Shown here: one piece after another, positions 36,324 through 48,100 of the stretch
Numbering within the stretch: position 1 is the stretch's first letter
Layout: each line of letters begins with the position of its first letter
DNA from: Neospora caninum Liverpool
Taxonomy: Eukaryota; Apicomplexa; Conoidasida; Eucoccidiorida; Sarcocystidae
Direction of reading: 5' to 3'
DNA length: 64,000 bases
Assembly: GCF_000208865.1 (NCBI RefSeq)
Contig: NC_018393.1
Span: forward strand, 1,488,001-1,552,000
The notes under the pieces: model-generated
Seen by the model: only the letters and a program-made list of their open reading frames with translations
Databases searched by the model: none
Told to the model about the DNA's origin: nothing
Position numbers and translations under genes: made by a program

Positions 36324-39300
36324 ATGTCTTTCCAGCAACCTTCGACGCCGCTCGTGGCGACGCCGGGGTTGCCATACACTTCGCCCGGTCATGCACACAG
36401 CGGAGGTTTTTCTGCAGGTGAAGGTGAGATGGCCAGCGGGGATGCTGCTTTCGGACCTTCCTGCCTTCTTCCCCTGGTCTTCTTCTCCTCTTGTTCTTCA
36501 TGTCGTGTTTCCATTCGCATCTCTCCTCTCCTTCATTTGGTATGGACTTCCCTCGGTCCTCTCCGCTTTTTTCTGTGTGTTCCTGCCTCTTTTCGTCGCA
36601 AAGCTCTTTCTCGTCCTCTCCCGCATGCTGCGGCGCTCCGCTCCCTTCCTGCGTGCGACCGTTTTCCGCTCCTGTTCTCGGCCTCTCGCGCCGGGATCGC
36701 TCCCGTGCATGCATTTGACGCTTTCCATATTCCTCTCTCGCCCTTCTTCAGGCGCCTCGGCGGGCGGCCACGACGCGCCAAGCGCGCAGGCAGCCGCTCC
36801 AGGGGGACCCGTGAGCGGAAACGACTCTTCTCTCGACCGGACGATCCGCGCAAACATTCAAACGATACGATCGAATCTCCTCGCCATTGAAGAAAACGTG
36901 AGACGCGCGCTCTTCTCTCATCTGAACAGGGAAGGGGTTCCTATGTCTGTGGACAGATCTACACAGATAGACGGAGACCGGGACACACGGAAACGCACGC
37001 CTCTCTGCGGGCCCACACAAACACACACTCATCTATACCTATATATCTGCAATCATGGATATGCATGTATATCTAAAGTGTATGACGAATCACACATGTC
37101 GACAAAGAGAGGGGGAGGCATATACATGTTTGCAGCAGGTATGACACGTGTTGTCAGGTTTTCTAAGGTTCCGTCGCTGCGTGTTAGGTCCGGTCTTGCG
37201 ACAGCAGATACGACGCACTGGAACGCAGTTTACTATTCTCTTTTTTCCGAGGCACAGTCTTGTGTTCTGTTTACCGTGCGCGGCATGTAACTTGCGCGCG
37301 TTGCCGTGCCTCGCTGCAGCTCGGAAATTTGAATCGGCGCTTCGTGTCTCGGCGCATTGTCGAGAGCCTCCACGATCGGCTGCGCGAGACCTACGACATC
37401 GTCCTGTCGACGGAGCGGCTGTTTAAAGCGTGAGTCTGCAGGCGACTTTGTAAATTCTCGTCCAGTCGATCTTCACATGTTGTGGACGTATCTGTGTCGC
37501 AGGAGGTGGCTCGTGATGCTTCGTTCTCTTTGAGGGAGTGAGTGCGAACGCCGAAAGTCGCTGGAAGGCCGCCCCCGGAGAGGATCGTGTTTCCGGACTG
37601 TACACAGCCGACTTCGTCCCTCTGGAGTCATGTGCATGCAGATGTGCATGTCAGTGTAGCTGCAGCGCCTCTGTGTGGATAGACGCACGCGAAGGTTTCT
37701 CTGCGTTGGGAGGCCGGAGCAACGGCCTAGGAAACAAAAATCGGAGATCGGATGGTGTCGAGGCTTGGGAGAGCGCGGTTTGTCCTTGCCGCTGAAAACG
37801 CAGTGGTTTTATCCACGTGCATGCGCAGCTGGCAAGCGGAGCAGCAAGGCCAGTCACTCGACGCTTTGGAGCGACAGCGGCGGCGATTTTTGTACGAGAA
37901 GCTCTCGGCTCACTTCCAGGAAGAAGTACGGCAGAAATCCCTGGTTGTATCCAGCTGTCGCGTGCTTTCTGGTGTTCGTGCGGATTCAGTTGTCGGTGTA
38001 CCTCTGCTCGCAGTCCGTGACCACACGTGCATGCAGGCGCATTTCGATTTATCTCTTCGTCGCCACACCTAGAGATGCAGGCGTAGACATTCCATATACG
38101 GCCGTATATGTGTGTGTATGTATGTATGTATGTATGTATGTATGTATGTATGTATGTATGTATGTATGTATGTATGTATGTATGTATGTATGTATGTATG
38201 TATGTATGTATGTATGTATGTATGTATGTATGTATGTATGTATGTATGTATGTATGTATGTATGTATGTATGTATGTATGTATGTATGTATGTATGTATG
38301 TATGTATGTATGTATGTATGTATGTATGTATGTATGTATGTATGTATGTATGTAGTATGTATGTATGTATGTATGTATGTATGTATGTATGTATGTATGT
38401 ATGTATGTATGTATGTATGTATGTATGTATGTATGTATGTATGTATGTATGTATGTATGTATGTATGTATGTATGTATGTATGTATGTATGTATGTATGT
38501 ATGTATGTATGTATGTATGTATGTATGTATGTATGTATGTATATGGTCGGCGTGCGTGCTATGAGGACACTTCAGTCCGTTTCATTATCGAGTTGCTTGC
38601 TTCTTTTCTGGCCACCTCGTTCTAAACTGTCTGTCGCCCTTTGTTTCTCCTTTTCTGTCGAAATTGAGGCCAGTTGTCGTTCGGGGTTCGAAAAGGGTGT
38701 TGGAGGCGAAGGTTGATTCGTTACGTGTGAGCTCTCCGCTGGCAGCTGCAGCGCGACCGTCTCTGCTTCTCGTGTTCCCTCTGTCACATTTTTCCAGATA
38801 AGGAAAGTCCAGGCCATCTCAGAGCGCGTTCGCGAAGCGGCGGAGCGCGTTGCAGACGGCAGCTCTTTTCCGGCGGAGAACGGCCGCTCCGCAGAGGCGA
38901 GCAGCGGCGAGGGCCTTCCGAGCCCAACGGCGCCGATGTCTCCACTGGTGCCGAGCGGTCGCGGCTGGCGAAACGGGTCTGAAGACAGAGCAGCGCTCCG
39001 CCCGACCGCTGCGGCGGCGCAGAGCGGCCACGCAGGCTCTTCGACGGAGCTGTCAAGGAAGAGCGGACGCGCAGGAACCGGCTCGGGGGTTGTGTTGGAC
39101 TTGGAGAACGTCACGATGTTGGACGACGATGAGCGAGACCAGTTTTTCATCGGAGACGACGAACAGGAGATGTGCAAGTAGGTCGAGTGGCGCAGAGAGA
39201 GAAGGACAGGAGCGCAGAGGCAACACACGCACCAGAGCTGTACCTATGTACACGCATCCGCCCGTTTCGCTTCACCCTAAAGTTGGATCTTTTCCGTCGC

Positions 39301-41652
39301 CTGGTGGTCAGAGTTGCTGTCGATGCACAAGCAGCATGCAGAGAGATGCACACATTGCGTAGGTTTGTGCTTTCCGTCGAGGGGTGTTTCCTTGGTGGGC
39401 GAGTCACATCTTTTTGGGCGCTTGGTGACGTCTCTGCGCTTCTCGAAACGAGTCCAGCAGTCGGTGGGATCTGCGGATTTTTGGTTTTTTCCCTCAGCGA
39501 AATGGCCGACGTGGCAGAGCATGAGAGCCTCCTCCAGGTAACCGAGGCAACGTGTCTGTGTCGCGACAGCCGCCTGCTCGGCAGCTTAGTGTGGCTAGCT
39601 CAACGGCGCGCCGCGGCCGTCTGGGTCCATATGTTCTCGTGGTGAGACAGTCAAGACGGGATTTGTGGGTGTACGTACACCTATGTGCATCTAATTGTAG
39701 ATGTATGTTGGGAGAAAGGTGGAGCGGGGGAACTTGAGTCGGATCGAATCTGCTAGACGCAGAGAGAGACAACTGAGACAGAGGTCCACGTGAACGCGCG
39801 GAGACGAATCTGGATAGGCGGCCAGAGAGACAGGTTCGAAGCGGGTGCCGAGCGGATGAGAGTTCGTGTGTCTCTCCTGCCTTGACAGCGTCTGTGCGTG
39901 AGTGCCTTGTTCTCCCTGCAGCGAGTCGTCGCCGAGGAACGCTACAGAGGTTTGCAACGCATCCACGGCCAGGTGAAGCAGGTGCGTTGCAAGTGTAGCG
40001 CCGACGGGGGGCATTCTGCGTTCGATGCCTCGCGAGTTGGGCGCCGTTGAGGGACTCCCGGCAGCCGCCTGCAGATCTGCTGAGATGGTCTCGTGTAGTC
40101 AAAAGCATCCGAGTTTCTCGCCACGCCAAGCATAACTGTCCGGTTTCCCGAATTTCCCGCTTGCAGACGCGCGTTCCTTCGGCTCGCACCTCCCCGCACA
40201 CAGGAGCACCTTTATTTACAGAAAGGCGTACACGTAGTTTGTTGTAGACATTTGCATCTGCACACATCTGTAGTTTAGAACTTAGTTATTTGTGAACGAT
40301 GTATACATGTCATTCGGGCTGTGGGGTTTTTCCAGTAGCCTCCATATGAGTCTCCTGCTGGCGACGAGTCTTGGGGATCTCCCTGAAGGTGAATATCATG
40401 GCCACGTATTCACTAGGTGCTGATGGGGTTCCTGATGCCGAATCTCGTTTTGCTCAGGCGAATCAGATCTTCAAGGATCTGGCCCAGCTAGTTCTCCAGC
40501 AGGACGCGGGCGTTGAGAGTATTGAATCGCAGATGCACTCGGCGCATAGCCACATCAAGTGCGTACACACCAGGCCCTCCCGGCGTATGGATCCTACCGA
40601 TTCGTCTCGTGTGTTTCTTCCCGTGCAAGCGTCTCGTTCTTCTACTCCTTTTGGACCTTTTCTATGATTCGTCGCTCTTGTCCGTTGTACCAGTGGTGTT
40701 CGCCCTGTCTCGTCAAATGGTTGGGTGCGTACAGCAATCATAAAGAACTTGGCTGTCTCACCGTAGCTGTGCATATGAATGCTAAATCTGTAGTTTTTTC
40801 GACCGTCATTTACACCGCCGACGTGGACTTCCGCGGCAGCCCCTCCGGTGTCCAGCCGTGCGACTCGTCTCTCTCTCTTTTCTTTGCGGTGTAAAAACTG
40901 CGCAGAGGTGCAGCGTCGGAGTTGCGCATCGCTCACCAGATGCACAGGCGGTCACGCCAGCGGTACGTTTTCGCAGCTCGAGTAGAACGCGAGGCATAGC
41001 AGAGGTCAAAGGAGCAAGGAGAGAACACGCGAGAGAGTCAGGTAGAAAAGAGAAGAATACTCGATAACCGCCACTGCTTATCTGGTCAGAAGAGCATGCG
41101 TGTTTACGGAGATAGGTCGAGCAGTATTCGCCCAAGACGGAGAACAGAGATGCGCGGTGCTTTCCCCTTCACGGATGTGTGTGCGTTCTGTGTCTTTGTG
41201 TCCGCCTGCGTTTTTTCAGACGTTGTCTGCTGTTATTCCTCATCTTTGCCGTTCTTTCCTTCCTCCTTTATTTCTACTCGTCCCTGTCTGCCGTCCAGCG
41301 AAGCCCTCCGAGCATAGCTTCGGACACGTCCCTCTCTCTCTCAGCCCCGGTTGCTTTGTCGGAGCGTTCGTCGGGGGCTTTCGAGTCTGTTATCTCGCCA
41401 GTAGTGGGCCAAAATGGAAAGAACGAGGGCACCAGTGTGCCGCCACACGCGATAGTCGGGAGTCGGCAGCTGCCCGGAACTATATCGGCTACGCAACTTA
41501 CGGGGCGTGGGACACGCTTTTCAATCGGAAACGCCATGGAGCGGCTCCTTGAATCGGCCCCTATGGGCGCAGGAGGCCCGGGGCTCTTTCTGCCTAGTCC
41601 CCTCGGTGGCGCGCCTCTCGATCGCGGACTGCGCCCCCAAAGCGCGAACTAA
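36324..41652 (+). CDS. Qa-SNARE (syntaxin) with long luminal tail
   Basis: Syntaxins provide the Q helix of SNARE bundles that fuse vesicles with target membranes. Exons: 36324-36423 (or 36417), 36752-36897, 37320-37429, 37829-37925, 38798-39177, 39498-39537, 39922-39981, 40458-40558, 40906-40962, 41220-41652; all phases agree (507 residues). The N-terminal half holds helices such as IRANIQTIRSNLLAIEEN and LERQRRRFLYEKLSAHF, in the style of a syntaxin Habc bundle, followed by a Ser/Ala/Gly-rich linker. The SNARE motif is about 292-364, with ANQIFKDLAQLVLQQDAGVE matching the syntaxin IFKDLAxxxxxQ core; Gln326 is the zero-layer residue. A membrane anchor LLLFLIFAVLSFLLYFY follows at about 368-384. 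About 120 residues lie beyond it, which is unusual because most syntaxins end there. Resembles the endosomal/TGN syntaxin group, but the exact class is uncertain. Confidence 0.85.
38115..38542. repeat. TATG tetranucleotide microsatellite, about 107 copies
   Basis: An almost perfect array of TATG units about 430 bases long fills part of the syntaxin intron between exons ending at 37925 and starting at 38798. One unit near 38352 lacks a T, which shifts the register once. The array makes long artificial Tyr-Val-Cys-Met frames in all three plus frames. Confidence 0.97.
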
Positions 41653-44600
41653 CGTGAAGGCGAGCACACAGCCGGGGGGAGAGCGGAAAAAGCAAGAATG
41701 GGGCAAATAGTGAAGGAAGCAACCAATACATGCCGGAGGCGCAAGGCCCGAAACCCGAAAGTGAATTCGGCGGTACTCATTATTCCTAGCAGGTCATTGC
41801 CCCTCGAGAACTGTGGGACACAGAGCAGGGTGATCGGGATGCAGGGGGAGTGGCTGAACTGCCCTCTTGCACACCCTTGAAATGCATATGTATATATAGG
41901 TTCATATATGTATGCAGATTTGCGCTTGCACAGCACATAACCAGACGTCGAGATAGGTTTGTAACATCCTGTTTTTTTCATCCTGACAGTGCAGAAACAA
42001 GGGTGGAAAAGAGTATTGCTCGCGTTTTCTTTGAAGCGTCACATGATTTGTGGCGTAGCCGTCCGTTTCGTCCAATTGCTGCAGAAAGTGTGTGAAGGTC
42101 TTAAGGGGAGTCCCTGCGGCATGAAGAGCAACGGGAGGCCAAGAGACTGCAAAGAGGATTTGTTTTCGTATCCGGCACTTTCTGCCACTGTTTTCGGGCG
42201 GGCGGGGGGGGGGGGGGGGGAGGTTTAGGGTCAGCCCTCGTGGATACTGGATATCGTGTCCCCCGGGTAGTTTTCTTTCCGGACTCAAGCATTCAGCTAG
42301 GTGCGGTTTTTCCAACAACTGGAGTTCTTCAATGGATGACTGCCACGCGTCTGTCGGTGTAAAAGCTCAAATCTTGGCCTTTTTTCTTCTTTCTATCCGA
42401 TCGCTTTCTAAACGGGAATCAATCCAGGTACTGCGTTTGTGGCCCGCCATGGAACAAGCATGACTTTCCTTTGCTTCCGGTTTTAGCAACGGATGCACCG
42501 GCTAATGGTAGTGCGGAGTGAAATGCAAGGCAGCGAACAATGGAATTGTAGTGTAGCACTGTTGGCACGGATCAAAGTGGCGGATGGAGGCTACAAGTTT
42601 ATCGCATGGCGCTGCATGTGGAAAGAATCAAAATCAGTGACGTGGTAGTTAAGTGGCTCCTACCCGACACAACGAAACGATCTTAGTCTATCTGAATGTC
42701 GTGCAGTTGTTCGTCCCGTTCAGGCTCGTGTCCCTCGTCGGTGCAGAGATGCAATCAGTTTCGCGAATACAATAGAGCAGGATGTGAGCCAGGTGCGAAA
42801 ACTCGTTGGGTTCCATTTACGAAAATAGCCATTTCCTTTTCCGGCTTTTCCTGTGAAATGAATATCGTGGGCGATAGTGTGGCGTTTTTTCTGTAGATAA
42901 AGCAAAAGGTCGCTGGGGAGATGTTGCATGTCGCGTGCCCAGGCCGGGCGAGTTGTATACATTATACCGATGGGAATTGCTTTTCTCCGCATGCATTCTG
43001 CTGGCAATCAACGGCGACAGTGTATGTGTACACTAGTTGTATATAACACTTCCGCCAGAAGATTTACGGTGTGTCACCGAGCTTGCTTGGTCGTTAGTTG
43101 CATGGATGCTGAAGGGACTGGTGTACTCACACCAGACGTTTTCCCAGGTTTTGACAAATATATCTGAAACAAGATCATAGAGTTATGGTAATGTGTGCCT
43201 CGGCCTCCTCATGGACGCTGCAGCGAAGACACCGCTATATTTCTCGTGTGCTGAACAGTGCAACGATCATCGGCACTCTCCTGAGAGCTTCATGCCATCC
43301 TCCCAAAACCGCTGAAATCATCTCAAATGTGCAACGGAAAAGTGCAGCGCCAGGGAGAAATGCTGGGAAGGTTGCCTTAGCTAGCTGTCGTTAGTACCAC
43401 CAGCCGGAGACCCTTTCTACCCGTGCCGTTAGACTCTCCGCTAGTCCACACACACACACACACTAGCCCCTCTCTCGTACCCTTCAGCACCCCTCAGCAG
43501 TATATTCGTGCGCATTGTAACGGCTGAGTTGTTCACGAGTCAATGCGACTCGATGTGTGTTAAAAAAAGAGCTCCATCACTGTCTTCCCATAATACAAGT
43601 AAACTGATAGAAAAGTTACGCGAGCCCAGTAATGCACTGCAGCGGGATGAGTAACGCAACCGTGGGATTGGTAGGCAAAGAAAACGTATAAAACCATCTT
43701 AAACACCGAAGGCGATCCACCGGCAGTTTGGTTCTGCCCCTGCTTCACTGACAAGTTACGGGATTCCACGTAGCGGGCAGTTCGGTAATCTCTCACGGTG
43801 CACGTAACTATCTTGATTACAACCAGATGTAACTCAGGGGGTCGCCGACGCGGCTCGTCGATCGACAGATGCGACAGCACAGACACGCCAACGTTACCAA
43901 GTTTGCTGCTGTAAGGAACTTAATGTGGTCAGGTGTCTATAGAGCATGGTCTACAAGCGTACCCGCTTCAACCTTTTGACAGCAACGCTTTTTGTTCAGT
44001 CTCGAGTCATCGAACTCTACAGCAGGACAGTGCATGATGGCACGGCCCTAACCCCGGACTAGAAAATGCGAGTCGGTTAATGCCAGCATCATGTTACGCG
44101 ACGTCCATTCATCCACAATATGCTCTAGACGCTCAACGTTTCCTATCCAAACAACAAATAATTGGCCTAAAAAGATATGTTAGCATTAGCAGCTTCAGTG
44201 GTCTTCGACTGGTTTCCTTTTCCAGAAAGTATAGTTTTGACTGCAACGACGACATCGTAGTTACCGAAAAAAAGACCATCTCAGGAGTCGAATAGAATGG
44301 CGAGAACACGTGTCTCTGAAAACGGTATCCACCACAGTTAACTGCTGATCCTCTCCAGGTGCTAGCCTATCTCAAATACAATTAGCGACGGCGTCTCTTT
44401 GGCCAGCTATCGTGTCGGTCTCGATGATCATCGCCGGCCTCGATGTGGTCCCAGTCGGTCTCGATGATCATCGCCGGCCTCGATGTGCTCCTCGTCAGTC
44501 CCGATGATCAACCTCAGTCATCAATTTTGATTACAATGAACACAGTTACGACGTGTTCGGTTCTTTAGCTTTCAATCGACTACCGTCGTCACTGGACGGC

Positions 44601-45186
44601 CAGGCTTCATACTGGCTATCAACAGCTTGTGAACAACACTGAAAACAGTCCAGGATTTTTAGGTCGAATGTCTGACAGGGCCACACAAGTCAAGCAAATT
44701 CAGAGCGTGAGTGCGGTTGTCCCCCCAAATAATGTCTGCGTGGTGGCCTTGCTCCCGGTCACCATCCAGTTGGTCATATGGTGCACATTTTCGTTGTACC
44801 TCGTTCGACCTGATTCTGTTCTGTGTATTTTCCCTTTACTTTCTCCGCCTCGCTCTCGTGTGACACAGCACTGAAATCTGAGGTGATCGACTGGAGCCTG
44901 ATCTGGGCGCCGACCACCTGAGCTGTTACCGTTCAAAAGAGACGAGGTGGTGAGCGCGCGACGTGGGGGAGGATATTTTCTTTCTTAGTGGCGACAAGAA
45001 TCCTGCTCGGCTGCGAACGCGTTTGATTTTGAGTTTGTGTGTCGGGGCGTGGCCAGGCTTAAACTTCTTATCAAGGAGACTCCAGGGATTCACGTGCATT
45101 TGCGTGACTCAGCAGGTCTCAACGGAAGCCATTCGCTCACACGGGAGTGTTGAGTTCGCCATATTTTCAACACGGTCACGGGAACA
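41653..45186. other. Gene-poor region upstream of SUB1
   Basis: No open frame here chains into a gene or matches a family. It carries the syntaxin 3' flank, a run of 17 G near 42204, a CA run near 43448, a 40-bp tandem repeat at 44414 and the SUB1 promoter. An AGAGACG element, which fits the WGAGACG motif known from Toxoplasma promoters, lies at 44938-44944, about 243 bases before the SUB1 ATG. Confidence 0.6.
44414..44513. repeat. 40-bp tandem repeat, about 2.5 copies
   Basis: The word GTCGGTCTCGATGATCATCG starts at 44414 and again at 44454; a diverged third copy begins at 44494. The first two copies are nearly identical across the full 40 bases, including GCCGGCCTCGATGTG. The unit contains the palindrome TGATCA. 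Confidence 0.9.
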
Positions 45187-48100
45187 ATGAGGGCGTCGCA
45201 TATCCTCCTTGCGTGTAGTGTCTTGATCGTGTTGTTATGTATGGACGCGAGAGGACTCCGGGTGAGGAAAGATGGAGACGTACTATCGCCGAAGACTTTC
45301 CAGCCTGATGGAGGGGAGAATACCACGGACCCATCTGATATCATCGAAGAGGTCCGAAAGGTAGAAAAACAAGTAGAAGCTGAGGCGGCAGAAATAATTA
45401 AAGCCAGAGAGGAGCATCGTGGTTTCAACACACTTGACGGTATGTCCCGATTCTGAATACGATTTTTTAAAACTAGGACCATTGCTCTGCCTAATGGTAG
45501 GTTGGGCTTCAGGGACCTCTGCAGAACGAGCCAGGAGCAAATCCTGCGGCTCGTGTAGCGCTATGGGTATGTGTGGCTTTGAGGCTGTTGCCAGAATCAT
45601 CCTGGGTCTCCCAGTTCCTCCCGTGTGCCCTTTCCACCGTGGGCAAGCAAGTGGGGTGCTGTGCAGCGGACAAAGGACTGCAGTTACAGAGGGCCAACGG
45701 CCGTAGGTCCGGACAGAGAATTTGACACTGTGCAGCAGTAGACCGCAGCGCACTGTTGGTCTGTCATGCGTTGTTTCCGGCACATCGTGTGTTCGCTGGC
45801 TGCAGATGGCGTCGCCCCGGAGACAGAGGGTGGGCATGGACTGCATGCTTCAGAGACGACTCCTGTTGCAGAGCTCGAACCACAAGATCCAGACCGGAGT
45901 CTCAAGTATCCTGTACGGCTGCTGATTGTAGACAAGCCTGCGGGGGATGAAGAGGAGACTAGACCATCATTTGTGCAGGTATGGACATTACGCAAGGAGA
46001 CGTACCCCATGTCCTTCTCTAGGTTTATACACAAGAAATGGCTTGCAGCGTTTACCGCAGGCAATGCCGGATGTCTTACAGTGGAATAACGGAGCGCTCG
46101 AGTTTGATGAGAATGGTTTTACCTTTAATCCCATGAATAATAAACGGCTATTGCTGGCGTGTTTACACGATAGTTTGTTCACTTGTAGGTCGACAAGTAA
46201 CCGTCCGTTGGAGTCAGTAGATGATTCAAGGTGTGCCAATGGGAATGTCCGGTTGTATTTTCGCAGGTAGGTCTGGTGATATGCTGGCACAGTATATGTG
46301 GAATGCGGTTGTCTTTTTCGGGTCGACCTGCTGCAGGGAACAAGTAAAATTTGCCATCTCGTCTTCTGCTGTTTCGGGTACTCGGTAGTTCCGACCTCGG
46401 GCTGTTTGACTACGTAGTTTGTGGCCTTGAGGTCCTCAGTGAGTGAAAATCAACTTTTCTTCATAGACTGCTTGGCCGGAAGAAGATAGCTGCAACTAGT
46501 CTAGAAGAGGGTCGCACTACTGTTCCACTCTTCCGAAAATTTCTAGATTTAAAAGAGTTGTTATGGGAGCATCAGAAAATTCGCTGCCATGCTGTCCCGA
46601 GCTATATGTACGGTTCTAGTTTTCCTTATCGCTCGGGCTGCTATCCTGACCAGACGGCACTACATTCGGAGCTTGCACAACGCGTTGTGAAAGAGCTAAA
46701 TGGGCATGTGGACGTTCTTGATGAGAGCGGCGTGGTCCTAGTGGATCTTCCAGCAAACACCACGGACAAACAACTCAAGGAGGTGATTGAAACAGCCAAG
46801 GCGCAAGGTATCGGCGAGAAAAGGTTATCCTTTGTTCCCCAGAAGTAATTCTCTCCCGCTCATGTCGTTGATCGCTGTGTTTGAGGTCGTGACATCGTTT
46901 TCACTGAGTAGGGAATCAAAGTTCGCCTCGAGTTCTGAACAGAAAACAGAGAAATGCTAGTCGTGGACTTCCAGTGGAAGCCGTTCTGAGGCCAATACAC
47001 CATGGGAGGTTTTATGTAGCAGCATGTCATATGAAGACGACGCGTTATGCAAGTGGAGTTGCGGGAACTGTCCTACGAAGTGAAGGCGCAAAAACATACG
47101 TGGATTCTCCAATCATACATGGCACGAGCGGCCGGTTATTTGCCTCATGTTTTTACGAGAGTATTTTGCAGTCTGTAGGCGAGGTGTGTTTTCGTGCGTG
47201 TCTTTATGTCCGGTCTTCTTGAGCTGTGCGGATTAAACGGTGTCTAAGTCTTTAGGAAAGCTGTTCCGTATCAGGACAGCCACTTACATTCCATTTCTGT
47301 CATTAAGACACAGCTTTCTTAGGTCACTGAGAGTCGTCGCGAGTCTGTCGTCGCGGTTGCCTGAAGTGATTGTTCTGAGCTGAGGTGTTTGATCAACGCG
47401 TCTGACACGCCCGGTTCGTCGGCACGGCCACACACGTGATTGTAACATTCATGCTGCTGCGCGACCACTTTGCTGACGCCTTTCTCAGGAATTGCCGATG
47501 CTTCGTTGTGTCCACTTGCTGTTGCTGGCGTCTCTAACCAACTGTTTTGTTATCAGGCGCCATAGTAGAGCCGGACCATATGGTCAGCGCTGTCCATACA
47601 TCGTCGAGAGAATCAAATGACCCGTTGCTGCATGAGCTCTGGGCTTTGGATCCGTTAAACATGCGAGCGGCTTGGGACATCTTGACCACAGCAGAACTTG
47701 GCGGGGTACGTTCTCCATAATGATGATTCTCGTCATCGTTTTTCGCTGCTGTCCAATCTGGGTCACCCCTCGGTTTTGCTGTCCTTGCACAGTTGCTGAA
47801 CATGAGGTAGAAACTCAAAGGTCGGGACCATCACACTTGATTGATGGCATTTCCCAACTCAATAAAGTCTCTTTTAGCTCATGTTTCGATACTGGTGTGC
47901 CATCTTACTTTTCTGCATCGGGTGTTGCCAGACGGGCGCACTTTTCCAGGGATTTATGGTCCCTTCGGGATTAGTCACAGAATTAGATTGTGTGTCCTCG
48001 CCGCGTCTGCCGCTTGCTCTAGAGTTGCGACGTAGCAGCACTTCAAAGGGAATATTGCTTCATTGTACGTCCCCCTATTGAAACGCACAAGCATCTGCGC

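Noticed and set aside
38108..38716. Plus-strand frames rich in Tyr-Val-Cys-Met
   Set aside because: They are translations of the TATG microsatellite in an intron.
46558..46848. Exon running to the stop at 46846 in SUB1
   Set aside because: The donor CAAG|GTATCG at 46808 gives the only phase that joins to the NDPLLHELWALDP exon.
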